Below are positions 1 through 10,403 of a stretch of DNA of 64,000 nucleotides, in pieces. Each line of letters opens with the position of its first letter. Positions within the stretch are counted from its first letter, which is position 1. Below the pieces are notes generated by a model. It did no database searches. It saw nothing but the letters and a program-made list of their open reading frames with translations, and was not told the DNA's origin. This DNA comes from Chionoecetes opilio (taxonomy: Eukaryota; Arthropoda; Malacostraca; Decapoda; Majidae): positions 202,501 to 266,500 of the forward strand of contig JACEEZ010024063.1 in the NCBI GenBank assembly GCA_016584305.1, given 5' to 3'. The position numbers and the translations under genes were made by a program.

Positions 1-413
1 GTTATGAGAAGAGATTGAAGTTATTAAAATTACACTCACTCGAGAGACGCAGAGTAAGGGGCGATCTGATAAAAGTTTTTAAGTGGATAAAGGGATTTAA
101 TAAAGGAGAGGTAGGAAAAGTTCTTACGGCTTTTAACCAGGGTAGAACAAGAAGTAACGGATTCAAGCTGGAAAAGCGTAGATTTAGAAAGGAAATAGGG
201 AAAAACTGGTTCACAAATAGGGTGGTGAATGATTGGAATGGTCTCAGTAGACAGGTAGTTAGTGCGGAGTCATTAGGGAGCTTTAAAGAGGGGCTGGATA
301 GGTTCATGGATGGGGATGAAAGGTGGATGTAGGTAGTGTTAGGTGACAGGAACTACCCACGTGTAGGCCTCGCGGCCTCTTGTAACTTCCTTATTTTCTT
401 ATGTTCTTCTTAT
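1..413 (+). mobile_element. 3' end of a CR1-like non-LTR retrotransposon
   Basis: The open frame at 15-332 encodes the C-terminal tail of a CR1/L2-like reverse transcriptase, including LKLHSLERRRVRGDL, NWFTNRVVNDWNGL and SLGSFKEGLDRFMDGDE. It ends at TAG just before a short UTR and the tail motif TTATTTTCTTATGTTCTT. The window starts inside the element. The same stretch recurs at about 58,010-58,410 with high identity, where it belongs to a longer copy. Here the frame reads through positions that are stops in that copy, so this is the better-preserved C-terminus. It is a dead 5'-truncated or edge-cut copy. The family call rests on protein motifs only. Confidence 0.85.
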
Positions 414-1398
414 AACAAACAGTAAAATACACTAAAGAAATGCCATTATAAGAGAGTGAAGAAATATGCATGAAGTTTATTATTCATATTCAATCAATTA
501 TCAATATTCATTTAAACTCTTTGCCATTTAATATTTTGCGAGAAAACATTTTAGATGAAACATCAATAGAAGCGGATTTTCATTAGCTTTCCATTGATAT
601 ATTTCGTTTTCTGATAAATGAATTACCATCATGCATAAATTAGCGTTAACTAAAAAAATAACATCATCAATCGGATCGGCAAGTAAAAAAAGTGTTCCAT
701 GAATACAGTAGACTATGGTTTATCAGTATAAATGATACACTGTTATCTTCGTAAATGATTGTTCTATAATATTATCAAATAAAAAACTGTAAAATACACT
801 AAAGAAATGCCATTATGAGACTCTGAAGAAATATGCACGCCATTTAATATTTTGCGTGAAGACTTCTTACATGCAACATATCAATAGAAGCGGAATTGTA
901 TTAGCGTTCCATTGATATATTTCGTTTTCTGATAAATGAATTAGAACCATACATAAATTAGCGTTAACTAAATATATAACCATCAATCGGGAAAATTACC
1001 CGATTGATGATGTTATTTATTTAGTTAACGCTAATTTATGTATGGTTCTAATTCATTTATCAGAAAACGAAATATATCAATGAAAAGCTAATAAAATTCC
1101 GCTTCTATTGGTATGTTTCATGTAAAATGTTTGCTCGCAAAGTATTAAATGGCGAAGAGTTTAAGTGAATATTAAGTTCTTCACTCTCTTATAATGGCAT
1201 TTCTTTAGTGTATTTTGCAAATTTTTATTTGATAATATTATAGAACAAACATTTACGAAGATAACGATATTTCAATTATACTGATAAACCATAGGAAGGG
1301 AAATGGGAGTGATGTTCGAAAATGTCAGGAATCGCAAAACTGGCCTCCACTGGAAATAGCCCAAAATGAGTAGCAAGTCCAGTATACAGTAGTCCTTG
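414..1398. mobile_element. Foldback/TIR element copy with internal palindrome
   Basis: There is no coding sequence. A large palindrome is centred near 996: TAAATTAGCGTTAACTAAAT is followed by its reverse complement around 1,015-1,040. The right end, reverse complemented, reads CAAGGACTACTGTATACTGG. It matches the termini of the complete element at 56,482-57,321, with which it also shares the tract containing GGAATCGCAAAACTGGCCTC. The left terminus is not found and internal segments repeat at 420-480 and 785-840, so this copy is rearranged. Confidence 0.7.
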
Positions 1399-1495
1399 AC
1401 TTAACCTAACTTAACCTTTACCTAACATAACCTATATCAAACCTAATCTATACCTAACTTAACCTAATTTACTAACCTAACCTAACTTTTACCTA
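1399..1495. repeat. Degenerate CCTAA (telomere-type) tract
   Basis: Repeated CCTAA/CTTAA pentamers, the complement of the arthropod telomere motif TTAGG, interrupted by substitutions. It abuts the end of a TIR element, as do several other such tracts in this window. Confidence 0.75.
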
Positions 1496-1745
1496 AAGAA
1501 AAAAAGACAAAAAAATTGCGACAGAAACGGTTAGCAGACTCATTCAAAACACATCAAAACTCACCAGGAAAAAATAGTTTCGTCCACCAAAGTGAATTCG
1601 GTGTTCATCTGGAATAATGCCCCCTTTTGATTGTGGAAATTAAATTCTTATTATATTTTGGATGCATGACAACAGGAGGCAGTGGCGGCTCGTGGCATAT
1701 AGGGCTGCAGAGCTGCAGCACCCCCAGACACTCACTGCCAGGTGT

Positions 1746-1746
1746 A

Positions 1747-1812
<66 letters not shown>
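1746..1812. repeat. (AT)n microsatellite
   Basis: About 33 uninterrupted AT/TA dinucleotides inside the outer hAT element. Confidence 0.95.
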
Positions 1813-1815
<3 letters not shown>

Positions 1816-2087
1816 TTTAGAGACACAGCAGAATTGATACATTCCCAACAAATATATCATGATAAAAAGTCATTATATGTTATTTTCAATACGTTAGTAA
1901 GTGAATTTTCATTAAAACCAGACCTAAATGTAAGTTACTTTCATATTTGCTGTACGATTCATGTCTGCGCCGCCGCCGCACCACTTGTGAACACAAAGAG
2001 CTGCAGCCGAGGCAGCTGAGTCTCGTCCCTCTCGTGTTTACAGTGCGTGTAGACGGTGTACGTGGTTATATCGTGCTTTCTTTAATT

Positions 2088-2203
2088 ACCCTGACTCCGG
2101 AAAATCGAGTGAAGTATTTGCAAAACATCAACTTATCCCAGCTGACATTAGATGAAAAGACTGAAATCAAGCGGTACCGACTTCATTTTCAAGTAATACT
2201 GTA
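2088..2203 (+). pseudogene. Possible hAT transposase N-terminal remnant
   Basis: The frame reads TPENRVKYLQNINLSQLTLD followed by EKTEIKR, then a stop. The mix of a leucine/glutamate-rich helix and EKTEIKR is reminiscent of the segment before the BED or DUF4371 region in ZMYM/hAT-type transposases, and it lies within a hAT element. The frame then stops and the rest of the protein is absent. The family link is by resemblance only; it could be a chance frame. Confidence 0.35.
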
Positions 2204-2785
2204 ATTCTACCATCACCACCTCAGCCATCCCCTCTACCGTAGATAACAGTAAAGTCGCCACCTGCAGTGATGTCGCCAGGCGCCATATATTACGAATTAT
2301 AGCATTACTACTGATTTTTATGTGCCACTGAAGATGTTACACGGTAGTTTATATCATGACTGTATAATCTACTCTGTTTCAGCGTTGTTTTATGCTTTGT
2401 ATCTGCAGGTATAGACGGTTTCAAATTTCGCTACGCATTTTTTTTTCGGGCGACGACGACAGCGGTACGGACACCTCGGAAATAAAACATAGATGGCGAC
2501 TCTACTGTTGGTAGCTAATTTGTAGATATTTTTGTCATTTGTTCATTTATAGCCATACTATGAAATAGATGAAGACACAAAATGACACAGACTCTCCAGA
2601 TAGCCCCTTCTAACTTTCCTGAAATTATGGATGTAGAAATGTAAGTATTAACGCCACCACACGTCTATAAACAGAAAAATAAGTTGTCCTGGAGACTTAA
2701 CTGTTATCTATGGTACTACCAACACTAGAGTACCTGTATTATATAAGAGTACCTGTATTATATAGAGTAGCGACAACTCGATTTG

Positions 2786-3331
2786 TGGGCGCCATCTTGG
2801 TGCCAAGGCCTCCTCGTTCACCCAAGACCCGGGGAAGTTCTCAAGGCATTACCCCGCATATATCATGTTTATACATGTATAAAGGATAGACTGTTATCTT
2901 CGGAAAGTTTGTTCTATAATTTTTTTATCACATAAAACATAGTAAAACACTTTAAAATAAAGGTCAATTATGAGACTCGAAGAAATATGATGACCCTTAA
3001 ACATCACTTAAAACCTCGTCATTTTATAACTTTGTGGGACAGCTTATAAGATGGCAGATATCAATACAAGCAGAATTAATTAGCTTTTCCATTGACATAT
3101 TTCGTTTTTTTGATACATACAATAATACCATGCAAACATTAAGGTTAACTAAATTAAATTGCTCTCCTCTCCCGTTTAGAAGAGAGAGAGAAGAGAAGGA
3201 AGAGAGAGAGAGAGAGAGGAAAGAGAGAGAAGAGAGAGAGATGAAAGTGAAAGAGAGATGAGTGAGAGGCAAATGAGAAACCCAAAAAAAAACTTTATGA
3301 TTCTCTTCTCTCTCTCAATATATATATATAG

Positions 3332-3380
<49 letters not shown>

Positions 3381-5021
3381 TAATATATATATATAATATA
3401 TATAATTTTATAGATATATAATATATAATATTATATATATATAAATATAATATTTTTAGAGATAATTGAAAAAGGTTTTGGTTACTCTCATATCTTTCAA
3501 CTTCTCTCTCTCTCTCTCCTTTGAAAGAAAAGAGAGAAGGAGAGAGAAGTGAGAGAGAGAGAGAGAGGAGGAGAATGAGAGGAGAGAGAGAGAGAGAGAG
3601 AGATATAATTTGAGAGATTAATTTGAAAAAGGTTTTGGTTACTTCTCAACCCTTCTTCTTTCACTTCTCTCTCCCCTCCCCTCTCTCTCTCCGTGAAAAG
3701 AGAGAGAGGGGAAAGATTATAAGTGAAAAGGGGAAATGAGTGAGATATGAAAGTAACCAAAAAACCTTTTAATAATTTTCTTCTCTCTCAATATATATAA
3801 AATATATAAAAATAATATATATATATATATATAAAATATTATATATAATATTATATATATATAAATATATATATATATTATATAATATATATATATATAT
3901 ATATATTTTATATATATATTTTATATATAAAATATATATTTAGAGATAATTTGAAAAAGGTTTTTGGTTACCCCTAATATCCTCTCTCCCCCGTGAAAGA
4001 GAGAGAGAGAGAGAAAAATGAAAGAGATATGAGAGTAACCAAAAACCTTTTCAAATCTTTTCCTCTCCTCTCTCCTCTCTATATATATATTATTTATGAC
4101 AGCGGAGCTTCGCTCGCTGTCGCTTACCATAAGACCCGTGGAACCAAAATTTCCGCCAAAAAGTGTATAACACTCCTAAAATTATCCGAATTGAGCTGAA
4201 ATTGACATGTAAGTGGGGCTATCAAAATCAATGGGGGTCGTCCGCAAGACACTTTTTGCGTAAAACAACCTTAATGAGTAATAAGCGTAAACTACTCCTA
4301 ATTATTGTCGGATCGAGCTGAAATTCGACCCTGCAAGTAGTGCTGTTTAAAATCAACGGGGGGTTGTAGAAACAAAACTTTTTGCATAGAACAAGCCCTT
4401 AATGAGTAATTCACGTAATGAGTTGGAACCCTGGCTCGCTGTCACGTTCCAGCCGCAAGAACTGAGCCAAAAGCAAAGGGGCCAGAGGCGGACATCTAAT
4501 ATAAAAAATAATATTTATATATATATATATATTATAATAATATATATATATATATAATAAAATATATTTCTTATTATAATATTATATATTTCTTTTATAT
4601 ATATTTAGAGAGAGAGAGAGAGAGCGGTCGGAGAGAGAGAGAGCGGGAAAAGAGCAATTTATTAGTTAACCTTAAGTTTGCATGGTATTATTGTATGTAT
4701 CAGAAAACGAAATATGTCAATGGAAAGCTAATTAAATTCTGCTTGTATTGATATCTGCCATCTTATAAGCTGTCCCACAAAGTTATACATGACGACGAGT
4801 TTTAAGTGAATGTTAAGTTCATCATATTTCTTCAGTCTCATAATGACCTTTATTTAATGTGTTTTACTATGTTTTATGTGATAATCTTATAGAACAAACA
4901 ATTCCGAAGATAACAGTATATCCTTTATACATGTATAACATGATATACTGCGGGGTCATGCCTTGAGAACTTCCCCGGGTCTTGGGTGAACGAGGAGGCC
5001 TTGGCACCAAGATGGCGCCCA
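2786..5021. mobile_element. Foldback element with about 370-bp inverted arms
   Basis: The left arm starts TGGGCGCCATCTTGGTGCC at 2,786 and the right arm ends with its inverse at 5,021. Arm similarity continues inward through the motif CCAAGACCCGGGGAAG, a TATACATGTATAA stretch and the region with TTAGTTAACC-type sequence near 4,660-4,680, giving arms of about 370 bp. The centre is almost wholly GA and AT low-complexity DNA plus a unique stretch at 4,095-4,500. No transposase is seen. It lies inside the outer hAT element. The flanks do not give a clear target duplication. Confidence 0.85.
3179..4650. repeat. GA/TC and AT microsatellite cluster
   Basis: Alternating blocks of (GA)n, (TC)n, poly-A (about 3,331-3,364) and (AT)n, repeated around copies of GATAATTTGAAAAAGGTTTT. 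The block set recurs three times (about 3,300-3,480, 3,600-3,960 and 3,960-4,620), so the low-complexity core itself has been amplified. Open frames here (R/E-rich or S/L-rich) are artefacts of composition. Confidence 0.9.
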
Positions 5022-5118
5022 GTAGCGTTTAACATAGGGCCTATGAATGGCGTTACCCTCTTTATAGAGGTATCCTAACCAACACTACCACCCCCACTGT
5101 CCCTTCTACCACCACGCC

Positions 5119-7173
5119 CAGTGGCGTCACCGCGGGGGGGCTAAGAGGGATTTAGCCCCCCCAAGTCAAGGACTCAGCCCCCCAAGCTGCTAGTAGCCTG
5201 ACTACCCAAAAACAATAAAAAGGAATATTTATCCAATTTTCCATGCCAGAGCAAAATTAATTTTCACGCTTTTATAGAAAAATTGGTTTGATTTTTCATT
5301 TAAATGTTGAAATATGTTTGCTAACAAACCTTGAAATTACTAAGTATATTCTATTATAGATATATTCTATAGAACCTCCGTTACCTCTTCCAAACCAAGC
5401 TGATCCCTGCATTGGGTTATTAAATTGACAAAATAGTTACCGTTCACTTCGTGACTTCTGAGTCAGATTCGTTTTAAGAGCCAGGGTAAGGCAGTGGGTG
5501 GCAGGGTAACACAGGACGGGAGGCATGTTAACACAGTGGTAGGCAGGGTAAGGCAGTGGGAGCCAGGGTAAGGCAGCGGGAGCCAGGGTAAGGCAGTGGG
5601 AGGCATGTTAACACAGTGGTAGGCAGGTAAAGGCAGTGGGAGGCAGGTTAAGGCAGTGGGAGCCAGGGTAAGGCAGTGGGAGGCAGGGTAAGGCAGTGGG
5701 AGGCAGGGTAACACAGGACGGGAGGCAGGTTAACACAGTGGTAGGCAGGTAAAGGCAGTGGGAGGCAGGGTAACACTGGACGGGAGGCAGGTTAACACAG
5801 TGGGAGGCAGGTTAAGGCAGTGGAAGGCAGGTTATAGCAGTGGGTGGCAGGGTAACACAGGACGGGAGGCAGGTTAAGGCAGTGGGAGCCAGGGTAAGGC
5901 AGTGGGAGCCAGGGTAAGGCAGTGGGAGCCAGGGTAAGGCAGTGGGAGGCAGGGTAACACAGGACGGGAGGCAGGTTAACACAGTGGGAGGCAGGGTAAC
6001 ACAGGCACGGAGGGAGCGTTAAGGCAGTGGGAGCCAGGGTAAGGCAGTGGGAGCCAGGGTAACACAGGACGGGAGGCAGGGTAACACAGGACGGGAGGCA
6101 GGTTAACACAGGACGGGAGGCAGGTTAAGGCAGTGGGTGGCAGGGTAACACAGGACGGGAGGCAGGTTAAGGCAGTGGGAGCCAGGTTAAGGCAGTGGGA
6201 GGCAGGTTAAGGCAGTGGGAGCCAGAGTAAGGCAGTGGGAGGCAGGGTAACACAGGACGGGAGGCAGGTTAACACAGTGGTATGCAGGTTAAGGCAGTGG
6301 GTGGCAGGGTAACACAGGATGGGAGGCAGGTTAAGGCAGTGGGAGGCAGGTTAAGGCAGTGGGAGCCAGGGTAAGGCAGTGGGAGGCAGGGTAACACAGG
6401 ACGGGAGGCAGGTTAACACAGTGGTATGCAGGTTAAGGCAGTGGGTGGCAGGGTAACACAGGATGGGAGGCAGGTTAACACAGGATGGGAGGCAGGTTAA
6501 GGCAGGGTAACACAGGACGGGAGGCAGGTTCACAGGATGGGAGGCAGGTTAAGGCAGTGGGAGGCAGGGTAACACAGGACGGGAGGCAGGTTAACACAGT
6601 GGTAGGCAGGTTAAGGCAGTGGGAGGCAGGTTAACACAGTGGTATGCAGGTTAAGGCAGTGGGTGCCAGGGTAAGGCAGTGGGAGGCAGGTTAAATCGGC
6701 TTTTAGTTACTTTATCATGATCATGTACTTTATTCTGTTTAACTACAGTATCCCATGTACCTGTTTTTGTGCAATAAGGGAAATACCTTGAATATATTGT
6801 AAGTTTATATTTATATTTTTTTTTCATTATCAAGATAAAACCTTACTGAGAAACAAACCAAAAACATACATTGTGCAATTCCTTTGTGTTTGTTAGTGGA
6901 GAGAGAAAAATGGCAATTTTATTATTTTGTATAAACAGAATAAAAATGTCTTCAAATTATCAAATTTAGTTAATATGGTATGATGCATGGTATAACTATT
7001 AATTATGTGTCATGTAATTAAAGCTTAATTCCACTTTCTTCTCTTTTTTGGGCCTCAAAATTACCCTGAAACTGATTAATTTTCAAAATTACCCCCCGAC
7101 CCCCCAGCTGGATAGCCCATCACCACCCCGGGGCTAAAGCCCCCCCCAATTTTTTTTCCTGGTGACGCTACTG
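5119..7173. mobile_element. Nested hAT element carrying a minisatellite
   Basis: The termini CAGTGGCGTCACC (5,119) and GGTGACGCTACTG (to 7,173) are inverted repeats. The flanks ACCACGCC (5,111-5,118) and ACCATGCC (7,174-7,181) are an 8-bp target duplication with one mismatch. Just inside each end are C/G-rich blocks reading TTAGCCCCCCC or GGGGCTAAAGCCCCCCC. There is no transposase; the interior is a minisatellite plus AT-rich filler. It is inserted in the outer hAT element. Confidence 0.88.
5476..6692. repeat. 20-21-bp minisatellite array
   Basis: About 60 tandem copies of a 20-21-bp unit of the form GGCAGTGGGAGGCAGGGTAA, interleaved with a variant centred on ACACAGGACGGGAGGCAGG. Variants alternate in higher-order patterns. 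Pro/Leu/Cys-rich frames on the minus strand (5,463-6,533) come only from the repeat. Confidence 0.95.
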
Positions 7174-7639
7174 ACCATGCCCTGAAATCCGTGAATATCA
7201 CAGAATACAACTCATACCTGAGATAGGTAAAATGTGTATATCCTACTGTTGTGTGAAGCTTGCAGTCCCTCCATTGTATTTTATCACGAGCCGCCACTGA
7301 CAGGAGGAATGAAAGATCTGATGTATAGGAAGATAAATATGTGTATAGAATGTGCTAAGTCGAAATAGCGTAGTGTATGTGAATAAAAGTGAGAAAAAAA
7401 TTCGAGGACGGAGAAAAAATACATTTACGAGGTGACATGCGTAGAGGAGTTTGGTCCCTGCGGTGTGGTGTCGCGTGGGGCATTTTGTGAGTTGGGATTA
7501 ATTGCAAGTGAACAACTTAAACCCACGAACACCAAAATACACACTGCACACCGCGTCATGTAATCTGACATGTGTACAACGTTTCGTCTCTGTACCTCAT
7601 CTGGTGTATTTTTTTTCTTCAGTAACGTGAGTTGAACTG

Positions 7640-7715
7640 AGGAACATAAGAACATAAGAAAATAAAGAAGCTACAAGAAGCAGCTAGAGACCTACATGTG
7701 GTACCTAGTTTCTGT
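7640..7715 (-). mobile_element. 3' stub of the CR1-like LINE
   Basis: AACATAAGAACATAAGAAAA followed by TAAAGAAGCTACAAGAAGC is the reverse complement of the LINE tail seen at 58,375-58,420. Only the 3' UTR stub is kept. Confidence 0.75.
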
Positions 7716-8284
7716 AACGTGAGGATGAAAGATACAACTGACATTATGCCTCAGACAGCTGTAATCTGGGTTTTGGGGAGGCCACAACATAGTAGACACA
7801 CATGAAGTAATAGCTGACATACCTTACATATAATGACTTACTAGAAAACAGATGAGGAATATATCTACATCATCAGCAAGACTGGAATGTGGGACCCAAA
7901 TAACGTTTAATATTTCTTTGCAATGACTAATGAGTAATGACCACTCTGCTCCCCCACCCTATCAAAAATATACAGCATATACAGCTGTACCAGCATTATA
8001 AATATTTTGTAGAACTGATGACTGAAGTGCTAGCTACATAGTACTATGACATAAAACATAAGTACACAAAGGAATACAAAGGTAAGATAACTATTTCCAT
8101 ACAATATATACCATCTCTATACATATATGACATGAATACATAGTAGTTATTTAATATTCATGAATATTAGGTTGTAGGATTAAGATAGTTGTTAAGGTTT
8201 AGTATAATTGTAATAAATGGGAATTTAAAAAGTTAATAAATTGTTTAACTCAATTTTTTGTTGCTAGTCCTGTCACCTTTCTTC
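7716..8284. other. AT-rich stretch without recognised feature
   Basis: Unique-looking AT-rich DNA with no long frame, splice-flanked exon or repeat that I can identify. Confidence 0.6.
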
Positions 8285-8292
8285 CAAATCAC

Positions 8293-9226
8293 CAGAGCTG
8301 GGCGCGACTTTAATTTTTCAGGTGCGACTTTGCCGCCGGACCTGGTGCAACTGCGACTCTGCGACTCTATTTTTGGCCCCCCCAGTGCGACTTGCGACTT
8401 TGCAACTTTGCGACTGCGACTTATTTTTCCCGGTGCGACTCCGCTAAATTACAAAGTAAACTTTAGCACGATAACAGAAACATGCTTTTATAAGGCAGAA
8501 AAACACATATTTATTAATTTTTTAGTTCAAACACAGCCTAAACTAAATTCTACAGGTCCTCCTCCTCCTCCTCTACGTCCTCCTGGCCCATCTTCTTCTC
8601 CAGGAGGTCCATATTCCCTTTGAGGAACACAAGCTCCTCAAAGTTGACCTCCTCCAGGGAGGACCTCTTGGCCCTGAGGACGTCCCCGGCTGTGCTGAAG
8701 AGCCTCTCCACAGCTGCAGAGCTGGGGAGGGGGGTATTATACCTAATGAATAAGTCCACCCACACCTCCCTGTGCTGGTAGGGGAAGAGGGACCAGGCCA
8801 GCTCACCTTTAGAGGGCACCCACTCCTCCATGGACTTCCTCAGGACCTCCCTCACATCCTGCTGCTGGTTGGCCGGGCCTCTAGCAAACAACTTGTTGAA
8901 GAGGCGGGCTTCCATGTCCTCGGGTTCCTGCACTTTTGGCTGGCCAGGCTGACGCTGCTGCTGCTCCTTCTCCCTGGGTATGCGGTCAAGTGCCATATGA
9001 CTTTGCCGCATTCCGAATGCCGCGCTGATGCCGCGGCAATTTCTTTCAAAAAAGTCGTCTTTGTTCCTGTTCAAAGTCGGGACAAAAGTCGCGGAAAATT
9101 GGCGGTGCGACTTTGCTTAGTCCGACTTTTTCAAAACGTTTGCGGACTTTCGACTTTGCGACTTCGAAATTCATAGTGCGGCAAAGTCGCAAAGTCGCAA
9201 CTCGGCTGCCGCAACGCCCAGCTCTG
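8293..9226 (-). mobile_element. Mini-hAT transposon with partial transposase
   Basis: The inverted termini CAGAGCTGGGCG and its inverse CGCCCAGCTCTG (9,215-9,226, one base offset) are flanked by the perfect 8-bp duplication CAAATCAC (8,285-8,292 and 9,227-9,234). Both subterminal regions carry many direct and inverted copies of GCGACTT, a likely transposase-binding array. The interior retains only the transposase C-terminus (8,550-9,074). Confidence 0.95.
8550..9074 (-). pseudogene. hAT transposase C-terminus (dimerisation domain)
   Basis: This 174-codon frame contains the conserved hAT C-terminal dimerisation signature LPSSAAVERLFSTAGD followed by VLRAKRSSLE and EELVFLKGNMDLL. An acidic poly-Glu tail and stop follow. 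In intact hAT transposases this domain is the last quarter of a protein of about 600 residues; the BED zinc finger and the DDE catalytic residues are missing. The apparent start falls in the GCGACTT repeats, so the frame is the leftover of an internal deletion and not a complete gene. GC content is well above its surroundings. A residual protein, if made, could only dimerise. Family identification is firm; activity is not expected. Confidence 0.9.
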
Positions 9227-9472
9227 CAAATCACTGAGAACTGCAAAATAAGTTAATAATTTTGAAGTTCAGTTTATGACTCTCTATGCTGGATAATATA
9301 TATGGACAATAGTGGTCACAAACTAAACAAGGGGCAATACATGACTTGGGATTGTCAACTCGGCTGTAGAGAAAGGGATCAGATCAACAGAAGTTATGTA
9401 CTATGCCCAATAAAATAAATACACATTATAAAAGGTATCACTTGATTTCTTTTTACCTTGATTGCCCCTATC

Positions 9473-10272
9473 CTAGACATAGGCATGATTATAAAAAATG
9501 ATTATGATTTGATTTTGATTATCATCCGGAATAATTTTTGATTATGATTAGATTATGATTACTCGTTTTTTCCTTTTAATGATTATGATTTGATTATGAT
9601 TATTTCGCTTTACGTATTTTTGATTATGATTAGATTTTTTCTATTATTGCTTGATTATGATTAGATTATGATTATAATCACATTTTATTGTGATTATTTG
9701 TACACAGTATATAATGATTATTTTTTTATTATTAAGGTAATTTTTTTGTTCAGTTATACATTAGTCAACAGTGTTTTTTATTGCAATTGACACTAGCTTA
9801 AAGGAAACCACATCTAATTGGTCTCACATCTCAGCCGCCGCGTCGCCTTCTCATGGAGCAAGCGACGGGTGAACGTTTTCTGCGGGGGTACAGCAAGAGA
9901 AAAGTGACCGCTTGCAAGCGAAATTTCTCTTGCTCCCCCACAGAAAATGCATTTAGTTAGTGTCATAAAACATGCTTGGACCTGGAACATATGTATATGA
10001 AATTGGCTAATTTATTTAGGAGAAATAGAATTACTACATGGAAAATACAATGAAATAATCACAATAATCACATTTTAATCATTGATTATTATGAAGAAAA
10101 ATATGATTATGATTTGATTATGATTAAAGCTGCAGCTTCATATTTGATTATGATTTGATTATGATTATACCTGTTGTTTAACTTTTGATTATGATTTGAT
10201 TATGATTATGTAATCACAGCCTTGGATTATGATTTTTTTTATTAATAATCATAATCCTGCCCATGTCTGCAG
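9473..10272. mobile_element. ATGATT-rich hAT-like MITE
   Basis: The ends CTAGACATAGGCATGATTAT and the inverse of CTGCAGACATGGGCAGGAT are imperfect inverted repeats. They are flanked by CCCTATC on both sides (9,466-9,472 and 10,273-10,279). The interior is dominated by TGATTATGATTTGATTATGA repeats, with a short GC-richer core at 9,830-9,960. No coding sequence. The right flank reaches into the stop codon of the GST gene. Confidence 0.75.
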
Positions 10273-10277
10273 CCCTA

Positions 10278-10403
10278 TCACACCTGCATGTCATAATCCG
10301 GGGCACCGCCGAGTCTGGTGAGCAGGTACTTGTGATGTGTTTCTGGTGATAGGTAAGTGGCTTTGACAGCAGGCTCCTCTTTCATGTGATCCATCCATGA
10401 ACA
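10278..10403 (-). CDS. GSTO: GSTO last exon with stop codon
   Basis: Acceptor TTTCTTTAG, then CSWMDHMKEEPAVKATYLSP, ETHHKYLLTRLGG and APDYDMQV, then TGA. It is in phase with exon 5. The TGA overlaps the target duplication of the adjacent MITE. Confidence 0.88.
   Translation of the reverse strand, partial: CSWMDHMKEEPAVKATYLSPETHHKYLLTRLGGAPDYDMQV

Larger units (their letters stand above)
1680..7299 (+). mobile_element. hAT transposon with nested insertions
   Basis: The left terminus begins CAGTGGCGGCTCGTG and the right terminus ends with its exact inverse, CACGAGCCGCCACTG, at 7,285-7,299. Both are flanked by the perfect 8-bp target duplication ACAGGAGG (1,672-1,679 and 7,300-7,307), the hallmark of hAT transposition. 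The 5.6-kb span is inflated by an (AT)n tract, a foldback element (2,786-5,021) and a second hAT element (5,119-7,173). A short frame near 2,088-2,203 may be what remains of the transposase N-terminus. No catalytic domain is visible, so the element is non-autonomous. Confidence 0.9.

Noticed and set aside
3024..3760. Arg/Glu- or Ser/Leu-rich frames near 3.0-3.8 kb
   Set aside because: Products of GA/TC microsatellites inside a foldback element.
5463..6533. Pro/Leu/Cys-rich minus-strand open frames
   Set aside because: They are translations of the 20-21-bp minisatellite; the repeat, not selection, keeps them open.
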